Assembly: GCA_046726375.1 (NCBI GenBank)
Contig: JBKPAJ010000071.1
Span: 1 to 64,000, forward strand
DNA length: 64,000 nucleotides
Source: DASPWV01 sp046726375
GTDB lineage: Bacteria > Acidobacteriota > Vicinamibacteria > Vicinamibacterales > UBA2999
Direction of reading: 5' to 3'
Position numbers and translations under genes: made by a program. The notes beneath the pieces are model-generated. The model had not been told where the DNA came from. It saw nothing but the letters and a program-made list of their open reading frames with translations, and made no database searches. Below are positions 18,840-27,670 of this stretch, piece by piece. Every line of letters begins with the position of its first letter. The stretch's first letter is position 1.

Positions 18840-21398
18840 ATGCGCCTTGTGCTATTCGCCCTTCTAAGCGGCGTTCCAGCCGTCCTCTTCGCTCAAACTG
18901 CCAGTCCCGCCGCCGGTATTCCACTCGACGTCGCCGAACGTCGGGCGGCTCTGATCGCCGATCTGCGTTACGCGCTCGCAGTGTCAATACCAGAGAAACT
19001 CGCCGATCCAATCACGGGCACCAACACGATTCGATTTGAGTTGCGCGACGCGAGCGCTCCGCTCGTGATTGATTTCGCCACCAGCCGCGACAACGTCAAG
19101 TCGCTCGACGCCAACGGCGCGTCCGCGTTTGAGTTCGTAAACGGCCACATCGTGGTGCCTGCCGCGTCGCTGCGGAAGGGTGAGAACACGGTCACGATCG
19201 CTTTTATGGCGGGCGACGCCTCGCTCAACCGAAGTGCGGACTTCCTCTACACATTGTTCGTGCCCGCGCGTGCGCACCTGGCATTTCCTGTGTTCGATCA
19301 GCCGAATCTCAAAGGCAAGTGGACCGTTACGCTGAATGCTCCCGAGAAATGGCAGCTGGCCGCCAATGGTGCGGAGATCGATCGGCGGACGGAAGGCGGT
19401 CGCGCGACGGTGCGCTTTGCGGAAACGGCTCCGCTCGCGACCTATCTCGTGGCGTTCATCGCCGGCGACTTCAAGGTGGAGACGGCCGAGCGCAACGGCC
19501 GCACGTTGCGGATGTTTCATCGCGAAACCGACGCCGCAAAAGTCGCGCGCAACAAAGACGCGATCTTCGATCTGCATGCACGCGCGATCGAGTATATGGA
19601 GCGCTACACCGGCATTCCCTACGCGTTCGGCAAGTTCGACTTCGTCATGATCCCCGCCTTTCAGTTCGGCGGCATGGAGCATGCCGCCAAGATCCTGTAC
19701 AACGCCCCTGGCATGCTGCTGGACGAGTCGGCCACGCAGAATCAGTATCTCGGACGTGCCTCGACGATCGCGCACGAGACCGCGCACATGTGGTTTGGCG
19801 ATCTCGTCACCATGCAGTGGTTCAACGACGTGTGGATGAAGGAGGTCTTGGCCAACTTCATGGCGGCGAAGATCGTCAATCCGTCGTTTCCCGAGGTGAA
19901 CCACGAGCTGCGCTTTCTGCTCGCGCATTATCCGGCCGCCTACGAAGTGGACCGTACTCCGGGAGCCAATCCGATCAGGCAACCGCTCGACAATCTCAAC
20001 GAAGCCGGCTCGCTCTACGGCGCGATCATTTATCAGAAAGCGCCGGTCGTCATGCGCCATCTCGAAGCGCTGATGGGAGAAGATGCGTTTCGCGACGGGC
20101 TGCGGGAGTATCTGAAAGCGCACGCTTTTGACAACGCGACGTGGACCGATCTGATCGCGGTCCTCGATAAACGCACGCCGCAGGATCTGAAGGCATGGAG
20201 TCACGTGTGGGTGGAAGAGCCGGGTCGGCCTGTGATCTCGACTGAGCTCGCGTTGAAGGACGGGCGTATCCAAAGTCTCGCCTTTGCTCAATCCGACATG
20301 TGGGGCCGCAAGCTGACGTGGCCGCAAGAGCTGCACGTCACGCTCGGTTTTAAGGATCACGTCGAGCAGCTGAACGTGCCGCTCAACGACGCGCGAGTCC
20401 CCGTGCCACAGGTGGCCGGCAAGCCGGCGCCGCTCTACGTGCTGCCAAACGGCGGCGGGTGGGCCTACGGTGCCATCGCGCTCGACAAGGCATCGCTCGC
20501 GTACTTATCGACGTCCCTACCTGACATCGCCGATCCGCTGACGCGCGGCGCCGCGTGGGTCACGATGTGGGATGCCATGCTGGAACGGGCGCTGCCGCCC
20601 GCAACGTTTGCCGACCTGGCGATCGCTGCGTTGCCACGCGAGGCCGATGAGCAACTGACCGCTCGCGTGCTCGGATACCTGCGCGGTGTGTGGTGGCGTT
20701 TCCTGCGCCCGGAGGAACGGAACGCACGACTCGCAGCCGTGGAAGGGCTTCTTCGAACCGGGCTTGACACCGCCAAGACGACAAGCCAGAAGTCGGCGTG
20801 GTTCAGCGCGCTTCGCGACGTCGCGATGAGCGTCGACACCGTCGCATGGCTGCAGCGGATTTGGGCGCAGAAGGAGCAGATTCCAGGGCTGCCCCTCGCC
20901 GAGGCCGATTACGCCGCGCTGGCGCAGGATCTCGCCGTCCGCGAAGTGCCCGCTTGGAGCGACATCCTCAAAACGCAGCTCGAACGCATGCAGAATCCGG
21001 ATCGCAAGGCGCGCTTCGCGTTTGTGATGCCATCACTGTCGGCCGACGTTGCCGAACGCGACCGCTGGTTCGCATCGCTGAAAGACGTCAACAACCGCCG
21101 GCGCGAGCCATGGGTGCTCGAAGGACTCGGCAATCTCCATCACCCGCTGCGCGCGGCTGCGTCGGCCAGATATGTGCAGCCGAGCCTCGAGCTGCTGCTC
21201 GAGATCCAGCAGACCGGCGACATCTTCTTTCCCACGCGCTGGATGAATTCGACCTTGGCGGGTCACAATTCCTCCGACGTCGCCAGAACCGTCGAGGCGT
21301 TTCTCGAGCGGCTGCCGGCGTCATATCCGCGACGCTTGCGGAATATCATTCTGCAGGCGGCCGACGACTTGTTCCGCGCCGCGACCATCCTCAACTGA
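18840..21398 (+). CDS. Secreted M1-family zinc aminopeptidase
   Basis: An 852-residue exported metallopeptidase. The signal peptide ends near LFAQ (about 19). The family exopeptidase motif appears as GGMEH (277-281). The zinc site is HETAH (His312, Glu313, His316) with Glu335 in WMKEVLANF, exactly 18 residues after the second His as expected. The C-terminal half (about 450-852) resembles the ERAP1-like helical domain. It should remove N-terminal residues from peptides in the periplasm. It follows ADOP permease 2 at 11 bases, and a secreted amidohydrolase gene follows four bases later, so the three may form an operon. Confidence 0.92.
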   Translation: MRLVLFALLSGVPAVLFAQTASPAAGIPLDVAERRAALIADLRYALAVSIPEKLADPITGTNTIRFELRDASAPLVIDFATSRDNVKSLDANGASAFEFVNGHIVVPAASLRKGENTVTIAFMAGDASLNRSADFLYTLFVPARAHLAFPVFDQPNLKGKWTVTLNAPEKWQLAANGAEIDRRTEGGRATVRFAETAPLATYLVAFIAGDFKVETAERNGRTLRMFHRETDAAKVARNKDAIFDLHARAIEYMERYTGIPYAFGKFDFVMIPAFQFGGMEHAAKILYNAPGMLLDESATQNQYLGRASTIAHETAHMWFGDLVTMQWFNDVWMKEVLANFMAAKIVNPSFPEVNHELRFLLAHYPAAYEVDRTPGANPIRQPLDNLNEAGSLYGAIIYQKAPVVMRHLEALMGEDAFRDGLREYLKAHAFDNATWTDLIAVLDKRTPQDLKAWSHVWVEEPGRPVISTELALKDGRIQSLAFAQSDMWGRKLTWPQELHVTLGFKDHVEQLNVPLNDARVPVPQVAGKPAPLYVLPNGGGWAYGAIALDKASLAYLSTSLPDIADPLTRGAAWVTMWDAMLERALPPATFADLAIAALPREADEQLTARVLGYLRGVWWRFLRPEERNARLAAVEGLLRTGLDTAKTTSQKSAWFSALRDVAMSVDTVAWLQRIWAQKEQIPGLPLAEADYAALAQDLAVREVPAWSDILKTQLERMQNPDRKARFAFVMPSLSADVAERDRWFASLKDVNNRRREPWVLEGLGNLHHPLRAAASARYVQPSLELLLEIQQTGDIFFPTRWMNSTLAGHNSSDVARTVEAFLERLPASYPRRLRNIILQAADDLFRAATILN

Positions 21399-21402
21399 CG
21401 CC

Positions 21403-22599
21403 ATGAAAACTATCTGGGCGCTTTTTCTGATTGCCAGCGTGACGACGCTCGCCGCACAGCAGGCACCGACCACGATCACGATCCGGGCCGCGCGCGTGCT
21501 CGACGGCAGGGGCGGCGTTCAGCCGAACGCCGTGGTCACGATTCGCGAATCGAGAATCGAACGCGTCGCGGCCACGTCTGGTGCAGTCACGCATGATCTC
21601 GGCGCGGTTACGGTCCTTCCTGGATTCATCGACACGCACGTGCACATCGGCTGGCACTTCGACGCCAACGGACGCTACCAGTCCGGACAAGAGCCCGCCG
21701 ACCAAGCCGCGCTGTACGGCGCCGAAAACGCATACATGACGCTGATGGCCGGCTTCACCACGGTGCAGAGCGTCGGCTCCGCATCCGACAAACCGCTCCG
21801 CGACGCGATCGCGCGCGGAATTCTCCCCGGCCCTCGCATCCTCACGTCGCTCGGTCAGATCAACAACGCGAAATGGACGCCGCAGCAGATCCGCGACGAC
21901 ATCAAGAAGAAGAAAGCGGACGGCGCCGATCTCATCAAGATCTTCGCCTCGGAAAGTATCCGGACGGGCGGGACGCCAACGCTGTCGCAGGAACAGCTCG
22001 ATGCCGCCTGCGGCGAAGCGCGCGCACAAGGGTTGCGCTCGATGGTGCACGCGCACAGCGCCGAAGCAATGATGCGCGCCGCGCGCGCCGGTTGCACCGT
22101 GGTCGAACACGGGGCGCTCGCGACGCAGGAAGCGTTCAATCTGCTGGCGGAAAAGGGCGTGTACTTCGATCCCAACATCGGTCTGGTCACGCAGAACTAT
22201 CTCGAAAACAAACAGCGCTTCCTCGGCATCGGCAGCTACACGGAGGAAGGGTTTGCCGCCATGGAGAAGGCGCTCAGCCTCGAGGACCAGATGTTCACGA
22301 TGGCCATCAAGACCCCGCGCCTGAAGATCGTGATGGGAACCGATGCCGTTGCGGGCGCGCACGGCCAGAACGCACGGGAAACGATCGAGCGCGTGAAGAG
22401 CGGTCAGAAGCCGATGGATGCGATCGTTGGCCTCACATCGCTGGCCGCCGAATCGATGAATCTGGGCGACACGATCGGCGCGATCGCGCCGGGGCTCGAA
22501 GCGGATCTCGTCGGCGTCGAAGGGGATCCGCTGACCGACATTACCGCGCTCCAGCGCGTCCGCTTCGTGATGAAAGGCGGAAAGTTTTATAAGAAGTGA
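21403..22599 (+). CDS. Secreted amidohydrolase (imidazolonepropionase/prolidase-like)
   Basis: A 398-residue exported metal-dependent hydrolase. The leader (about 1-18, TLAAQ) is followed by the small beta-sandwich domain. The HxH site appears as GFIDTHVHIGWH. Further ligands are likely in DLIKIFASES (Lys), VHAHSAEAM and VVEHGAL (His), and VMGTDAVAGAHG (Asp). This resembles the Xaa-Pro dipeptidase / imidazolonepropionase branch often found beside peptidases in Acidobacteriota. It follows the M1 peptidase by four bases, consistent with joint peptide degradation. The exact substrate is not evident. Confidence 0.9.
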   Translation: MKTIWALFLIASVTTLAAQQAPTTITIRAARVLDGRGGVQPNAVVTIRESRIERVAATSGAVTHDLGAVTVLPGFIDTHVHIGWHFDANGRYQSGQEPADQAALYGAENAYMTLMAGFTTVQSVGSASDKPLRDAIARGILPGPRILTSLGQINNAKWTPQQIRDDIKKKKADGADLIKIFASESIRTGGTPTLSQEQLDAACGEARAQGLRSMVHAHSAEAMMRAARAGCTVVEHGALATQEAFNLLAEKGVYFDPNIGLVTQNYLENKQRFLGIGSYTEEGFAAMEKALSLEDQMFTMAIKTPRLKIVMGTDAVAGAHGQNARETIERVKSGQKPMDAIVGLTSLAAESMNLGDTIGAIAPGLEADLVGVEGDPLTDITALQRVRFVMKGGKFYKK

Positions 22600-22603
22600 T
22601 TGC

Positions 22604-22833
22604 TGAGTCGTACATCTGTCGATGTCGCGACGTGTCGATGTGGCGATGTCATGTATTGATGTTGGGATGTAATGATGTGGCTGGCGATGTAATGATGTGA
22701 TGGAGCGATGTGTGATGGAGCGATGTGTGATGTGGACGATGTCCTGATGTAGCGGGTGTCACCACATCGACAGACACATCACCACATCGCCACATCGTGA
22801 CCTCACATCGCCACATCGCCACGTCGCCACATG
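22604..22833. repeat. Facing GATGTGGCGATGT / ACATCGCCACATC repeats between convergent genes
   Basis: Left part 22610-22758: units such as GTCGATGTGGCGATGT and GGAGCGATGTGTGAT. Right part 22760-22830: the complementary ACATCGCCACATCGCC. The 230-base spacer between two convergent amidohydrolase genes is thus one long imperfect inverted repeat. Each gene reads into G-rich sense units after its stop. No gene is seen. Confidence 0.7.
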
Positions 22834-24093
22834 TTACGGTTCTTTGAACACCTTCCCGTCCTTCATTACCATTTTCACGCGACGCAGCGCTTTGATATCG
22901 CGCGTTGGATCGCCGTCCACGGCAATCAAATCCGCCAGCATGCCTTGCTTGACCGATCCCAGACGATCGTCGAGGTGAAACATTTTCGCGTTGCCTGACG
23001 TGGCCACGCGGATGGCATCCGCGAGCGGCAATCCGTAATCGACCATGATCTCGAGATCGCGCACGTTGTCGCCGTGCGCATATACGCCGACATCGCCGCC
23101 AAAGCACATCGTCACACCGGCGGCGAGCGCCGCTTTGAACGACTGACGCTTGGCAGTAATGCGGGCGGGTTCCGGATCGACGCCCTTTTTCCAGCCGGCA
23201 TATTGCGCCGTGGCGTCGCCGGCGGCCACGGTCGGGCAATAACCGACTTTGCGATCGACCATCAGCTTCCAGATCTCGGGCGTGCCGTTATCGCCGTGCT
23301 CGATGGTCTCGACGCCCGCCTCGATCGCGCGCCGCATCCCTTCCGGCGTGGACGCATGGGCCACGACCGGACGGCCGCTGCTCCTGGCGACTTCGACGAC
23401 GCGACGCAGTTCGTCGAGTGTGAACGTGGGACGTGTCTCGCCGTTCGGTCCCCAGCGGTAATCGGCATAGACCTTGACCCAATCCACACCGTGTCCGATC
23501 TGATCGCGGGTTACACGCGTGACGTCGTCGAGCCCGCTCGCCTCCTCCGCGCCTTGCGGCACCGTCCACTCGGGCGCGAAGCCCTTGGGGCCGTAACTGC
23601 CGGTCGCCACCATCGCCGGACCGGCCACGAGCATGCGTGGGCCGGGGACCAGGCCTTCATCGATCGCGCGCTTCAGGCCGACGTCGGCGTAGGCGGCGCC
23701 CTCTGTACCGAGATCGCGGACCGTGGTGATGCCCGCCATCAACGTTCGGTCTGCGTGCACGACGGCGCGCGCCACCCGGTACGCCAGCGGCTCACGTGCG
23801 ACCTGATCGTTCCAGGTTGTTTCGTTGTACGGATGCAGCAACAGATGCGAGTGGCCCTCGATCAACCCCGGCATCAACGTCATGCCGGCGAGCTTCAGCG
23901 TTCGCGCACCTGCGGGAACGGAAACGCTTGCCGCGGGAGCAGCCGCTTCGATGCGCTGGCCGCGAACGAGAACGACCCAGCCGGGTTGCACCGTCTCCCC
24001 GTCGAATACGCGATCGGGCGCGAGCGCGATGGGAACGGTAGATTCCTGCGCGACGAGTGAAGCAGCGAGCGCCAGGCACGCGAGGCGAGTCAT
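22834..24093 (-). CDS. Secreted amidohydrolase 2
   Basis: A 419-residue exported amidohydrolase. The leader MTRLACLALAASLVAQ is followed by the beta-sandwich part. The metal site is LMPGLIEGHSHLLLH (HxH). Later metal or catalytic residues lie in DWVKVYADYRW (Lys), VVAHASTPEGM and IEHGDN (His), and MCFGGDVGVYAHGDN (Asp). ATG 24093 places the start at the leader. It is convergent with a related but distinct amidohydrolase (21403-22599), so the locus carries two secreted members of the family. Substrate unknown. Confidence 0.9.
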   Translation of the reverse strand: MTRLACLALAASLVAQESTVPIALAPDRVFDGETVQPGWVVLVRGQRIEAAAPAASVSVPAGARTLKLAGMTLMPGLIEGHSHLLLHPYNETTWNDQVAREPLAYRVARAVVHADRTLMAGITTVRDLGTEGAAYADVGLKRAIDEGLVPGPRMLVAGPAMVATGSYGPKGFAPEWTVPQGAEEASGLDDVTRVTRDQIGHGVDWVKVYADYRWGPNGETRPTFTLDELRRVVEVARSSGRPVVAHASTPEGMRRAIEAGVETIEHGDNGTPEIWKLMVDRKVGYCPTVAAGDATAQYAGWKKGVDPEPARITAKRQSFKAALAAGVTMCFGGDVGVYAHGDNVRDLEIMVDYGLPLADAIRVATSGNAKMFHLDDRLGSVKQGMLADLIAVDGDPTRDIKALRRVKMVMKDGKVFKEP

Positions 24094-24155
24094 GGCGCGA
24101 TATATTGACAGATCGCGCAACTGCGCGCGCGGCATCGGATGAGAAGTACCGCTAC

Positions 24156-25343
24156 ATGGGATTGAAAAATACCGCTGACGTTGTGATCGTCGGCGGCGGT
24201 TGCATGGGCGCGAGCGTCGCCTATCACCTGTCGCGTGTCGGCGTCACCAACGTCGTCCTGATCGAACGCGAACCGCAGCTCGGCACGATGTCCACCGGTC
24301 GCAACGCTGGCGGATTTCGCCACCAGTTTTCGCACCCCGCGAATATCGCGCTCTCAAAAGAATCAATCGCGCTCTTCGCCGACTTCGAGCGCCTCGTCGG
24401 CTCGCCGATCGACCTCTGGCCAGACGGGTACTTGTTTCTGCTCTGCTCGGAAGAGAGCGTTGCCGCGTTCCGCCGAAATGTCGCGGTGCAGCAAGCACAT
24501 GGTGTTGCTGTCGACTGGCTCACGCCGATCGAAGCCGTCCGGCATGCGCCGGGAATTTCCGAACAAGGCGTCCTTGCTGCCACGTTCTGTAGTCGCGACG
24601 GCATTGCCGATCCCAATGGCGTCACCATGGGATTTGCGCGCGCAGCGCAGGAACGTGGCGTGGAAATCGTTCGAGCGACCGAAGTGACCGGCATTGCGCT
24701 GCGCAACGGACGAGTCCACAAGGTCCAGACGAGTGGCGGCGACATCGCCACGCCGATTGCCGTCAATGCTGCTGGACCGTGGGCATCGCAGATTGGTCGA
24801 ATGGCTGGTGTTCACGTACCGGTACAACCCGAGCGGCGCCACATCTTCATCGCTCAACCTGAGGGCGGCGGCGGATGGGACGACCCGCCGCATCGTGGCC
24901 GTGTGCCGTCGAATCGCGTGATGGTGATCGATTTCGAATCGACCTTTTACTTTCACCGCGAAGGTGCGGGGCTGCTGTTCGGCATGGGCGATCCCGGCGA
25001 ACAACCAGGATTCGACACGACGGTTCGATGGGACTTCTTACCGGAGGTCATCGACGTGGCGATACGGCGGCTGCCCGCGCTCGCACACGCCGCGGTGTCG
25101 CACGCCTGGGCTGGGCTGTACGAAATGACACCCGATCACAACCCCATCATCGGGCCCTCGTCAGAAGTCGAGGGCTTCTTCACGATCGCGGGGTTCAGTG
25201 GCCACGGCTTCCAGCACTCACCCGCCGCAGGACGAATCCTCGCCGACCTGATCACGGGACGCGATCCGCGATGTGACGTGTCGCCGTTTTTGGCGGACCG
25301 CTTCGCCCGCCAAACCGTGGTCGGCGAAGCCAACGTGGTATGA
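24156..25343 (+). CDS. FAD-dependent oxidoreductase (DAO / sarcosine-oxidase-like)
   Basis: A 395-residue D-amino-acid-oxidase-superfamily flavoprotein. The Rossmann dinucleotide motif is VVIVGGGCMGASVAYHLSR at about 10-28, and GRNAGGFRHQF follows as in sarcosine oxidase beta and related proteins. C-terminal DHNPIIGPSS and GFSGHGFQHSPAAGRI are family hallmarks. It probably oxidises a small amine or amino acid. It is followed by a keto-acid hydratase/FAH gene and an OFA-type MFS permease in the same direction, which looks like a small uptake-and-catabolism cluster. Confidence 0.88.
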   Translation: MGLKNTADVVIVGGGCMGASVAYHLSRVGVTNVVLIEREPQLGTMSTGRNAGGFRHQFSHPANIALSKESIALFADFERLVGSPIDLWPDGYLFLLCSEESVAAFRRNVAVQQAHGVAVDWLTPIEAVRHAPGISEQGVLAATFCSRDGIADPNGVTMGFARAAQERGVEIVRATEVTGIALRNGRVHKVQTSGGDIATPIAVNAAGPWASQIGRMAGVHVPVQPERRHIFIAQPEGGGGWDDPPHRGRVPSNRVMVIDFESTFYFHREGAGLLFGMGDPGEQPGFDTTVRWDFLPEVIDVAIRRLPALAHAAVSHAWAGLYEMTPDHNPIIGPSSEVEGFFTIAGFSGHGFQHSPAAGRILADLITGRDPRCDVSPFLADRFARQTVVGEANVV

Positions 25344-25430
25344 GAACAGGGAGATCAGGGAGATCGGGGAGGATCAAGTTTTTGCTCCTGATCTCCCCCA
25401 CCTCCCTGTCATTCCCTTCCTAAGGTCATT
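25344..25430. repeat. Facing AGGGAGATCAGGGAG repeats
   Basis: CAGGGAGATCAGGGAGATCG on the left and GATCTCCCCCACCTCCCTG on the right are complementary around a T-rich centre, giving a long hairpin after the FAD oxidoreductase stop. The same motif family fills 46151-46862. Confidence 0.65.
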
Positions 25431-25436
25431 GATAGA

Positions 25437-26273
25437 ATGGGCCTCTCATTCGGCATTCCCGTGAACATCGCAAGAACGCTCGCCAAAGAGCTTCAAGCCG
25501 CCTATCGAGCGGGTCGTCAGATCCCGCCGCCCTCGTCCGTCGTTGACTTCGATCTCTCCACGGCGTATGCGACTGAAGCCGAGCTGGCGCATCTCCGCCG
25601 CGCCGAGGGCCATCGCCCCGTGGGACGCAAGGTTGGGTTCGCCAACAAAGCGATGTGGCGAATCCTGAAGCTCGAAACGCTGGTGTGGGCGCACATGTAC
25701 GACGACACGGTGCGGCACGCGACAACCAGCGACGCTTCGCTCTCGCTGACGGGAAGAATCGCGCCGCGGATCGAGCCTGAAATCGTGTTCAAGCTCGCGC
25801 GGCCGCTGCCGGCACGCATAACCGACGCAGCCGCCGCGCTCGCGAACGTGGAATGGCTGGCGCTCGGCTTGGAAGTGAACGACTGCATCTTTCCCGATTG
25901 GAAGTTCCAACCGGCAGACTTCGTCGCGGCCTATGGCCTGCACATGGCGCTGGTGATCGGCGAGCCGCAGCCAGTGACGACGAATACAATCAGCACGCTC
26001 GTGGAGCAATTACCCCATTTCGCGGTTCGTTTGATCAAGAACGGCGAGCTGGTCGAGGAAGGCTCGGGCAAAAATTCGCTGCGCAGCCCCGCACTCTGTC
26101 TCTGCGAGTTGGCGGCCGTGGTGTCGGGAGAGCGACACGGAGAGCCGCTCGACGCCGGCGAAATCATCAGCACCGGCACACTGACTGCCGCGCACGCGAT
26201 CGCGGCCGGAGAAACATGGCGCGCGGAGGTCAGCGGCATCGACCTGCCGCCGCTCACGCTCCGCTTGGATTGA
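25437..26273 (+). CDS. 2-keto-4-pentenoate hydratase / fumarylacetoacetase-family protein
   Basis: A 278-residue FAH-superfamily protein resembling 2-hydroxypenta-2,4-dienoate hydratase (MhpD type). Features are PVGRKVGFANKAMW, RIAPRIEPEIVFKL (metal-ligand Glu pair), NVEWLALGLEVNDCIFPDWKFQ and GKNSLRSPALCLCELAAV. Such enzymes hydrate or cleave keto acids with Mg. The start at ATG 25437 is uncertain; a GTG at 25458 would remove the short hydrophobic N-terminus. It sits between the FAD oxidoreductase and an MFS permease. Confidence 0.82.
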   Translation: MGLSFGIPVNIARTLAKELQAAYRAGRQIPPPSSVVDFDLSTAYATEAELAHLRRAEGHRPVGRKVGFANKAMWRILKLETLVWAHMYDDTVRHATTSDASLSLTGRIAPRIEPEIVFKLARPLPARITDAAAALANVEWLALGLEVNDCIFPDWKFQPADFVAAYGLHMALVIGEPQPVTTNTISTLVEQLPHFAVRLIKNGELVEEGSGKNSLRSPALCLCELAAVVSGERHGEPLDAGEIISTGTLTAAHAIAAGETWRAEVSGIDLPPLTLRLD

Positions 26274-26378
26274 CACGGTTATGCCGACGGCGACGCACGG
26301 CGTTTACGCGTGCACGAAATTGCTGGAAGAGCGGCGTCGCGCGCCACACGTGGCGTTGCGGGTCGAGGAGGCGGTCCG

Positions 26379-27626
26379 GTGAACACCAAGAATCGCTGGT
26401 TTCAGCTCGTTGCATCGCTCGTCGCGATGATCATGATCGCCAACCTGCAGTACGCATGGACGCTCTTCGTCAAGCCGCTGCAGGCGGGTACCGGCTGGAA
26501 GCTCTCCGACATTCAATGGGCGTTCACGCTCTTCATCCTGTTTCAAACGTGGGTGCAGCCGGCGCAGGGCTGGTTGATCGATCGGCTTGGACCGCGTCTC
26601 TTCACGAGCGTTGCGGCCGTTCTGTGCGCGGTCGGCTGGGGTGGACTCGGCTTCGCCACCACCCTCCCGATGCTTTACATGCTGTATGTGATGGCGGGGA
26701 TTGGCGCCGCCCTTGTTTATGGCGGCTGCATCGGATCGGCGCTGAAGTGGTTCGACACGCGCCGAGGTCTTGCATCGGGCATCATGGCTGCTGGATTCGG
26801 CGGAGGGGCAGCGTTGTTCCTGCCCTTCATCGCATCGACGATTCAAACGCGCGGATATCAGCAAGCGTTTCTGGTCACCGGTATCTTTCAAGGCCTCGTC
26901 ATTCTTCTCGTGGCTCAGTTCCTCCGTCATCCGACGCCGACGGCCGCTCCGGTTGCGGCAAAAGTGACGACGGCGCCGTCAACACAGCTCGGTAAAGGGC
27001 ACTTCACAACCGGCGAGATGCTGCGTACGCCGCAGTTCTACGTGTTGTATCTAGCGTTTGTGTCGATGGCGACGGGAGGCTTGCTGGTGACCGCGAACGC
27101 TGGTCCGATGGCGCAGTCGTGGGGCATCGCCACAGCTGCGTTGACGTTGGCGACATCGCTCAATGCCTTGGCCAACGGCGCGAGCCGGATCTTCTGGGGA
27201 TGGGTCTCGGATCGCACGGGACGTGAGTTGGCAATGGGCATCGCCTTCATTCTCAATACCGCGTGCCTGCTGCTCGTGCTTACCGTGGGCCGCATGTCAG
27301 GCACCCTCTTCGCCGTGACGCTCCTCCTCACGTTCTTCACGTGGGGCGAAGTGTTCTCGCTCTTCCCATCGATCGTGGGCGACTACTTTGGGACCAAACA
27401 CGCGACGTCCAACTACGGCGTGATGTACAGCGCGAAGGGTGTGGCCGCGATCATCGCTGGTGGAATTGCCGCGCGGTTGTTCGAGACCTTTGGCACCTGG
27501 TCGGCGTGCTTCTATGGCAGTGCGGCCCTCGCCCTGTTTGGCGCGCTGCTGGCGTTCGGGTTGCGCGCCTCGCGCGTGCCGCGAGCGGCGCCCGTCGGCG
27601 TGCCGGTTGCGGCCAAATCGCCCTGA
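26379..27626 (+). CDS. OFA-type MFS transporter
   Basis: A 415-residue twelve-helix major facilitator resembling the oxalate/formate antiporter (OFA) family. The first helix starts WFQLVASLVAMIMIANLQYAWTLF, and GWLIDRLGPRLF is the typical loop 2-3 motif. A middle cytoplasmic loop with Pro/Ala (about 190-205) separates the halves, then ISRIFWG-like NGASRIFWGWVSDRTGRE. GTG 26379 is chosen because GAGGAGGCGG lies just upstream. Likely imports or exchanges a small carboxylate for the adjacent enzymes. Confidence 0.88.
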   Translation: MNTKNRWFQLVASLVAMIMIANLQYAWTLFVKPLQAGTGWKLSDIQWAFTLFILFQTWVQPAQGWLIDRLGPRLFTSVAAVLCAVGWGGLGFATTLPMLYMLYVMAGIGAALVYGGCIGSALKWFDTRRGLASGIMAAGFGGGAALFLPFIASTIQTRGYQQAFLVTGIFQGLVILLVAQFLRHPTPTAAPVAAKVTTAPSTQLGKGHFTTGEMLRTPQFYVLYLAFVSMATGGLLVTANAGPMAQSWGIATAALTLATSLNALANGASRIFWGWVSDRTGRELAMGIAFILNTACLLLVLTVGRMSGTLFAVTLLLTFFTWGEVFSLFPSIVGDYFGTKHATSNYGVMYSAKGVAAIIAGGIAARLFETFGTWSACFYGSAALALFGALLAFGLRASRVPRAAPVGVPVAAKSP

Positions 27627-27670
27627 ACGGATGAGACAACTCGTGACACGCAATCGATATACTCCTCCGC

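Noticed and set aside
18984..20360. 458-residue minus-strand open frame
   Set aside because: Antisense shadow of the M1 aminopeptidase gene, which has its full catalytic motif set.
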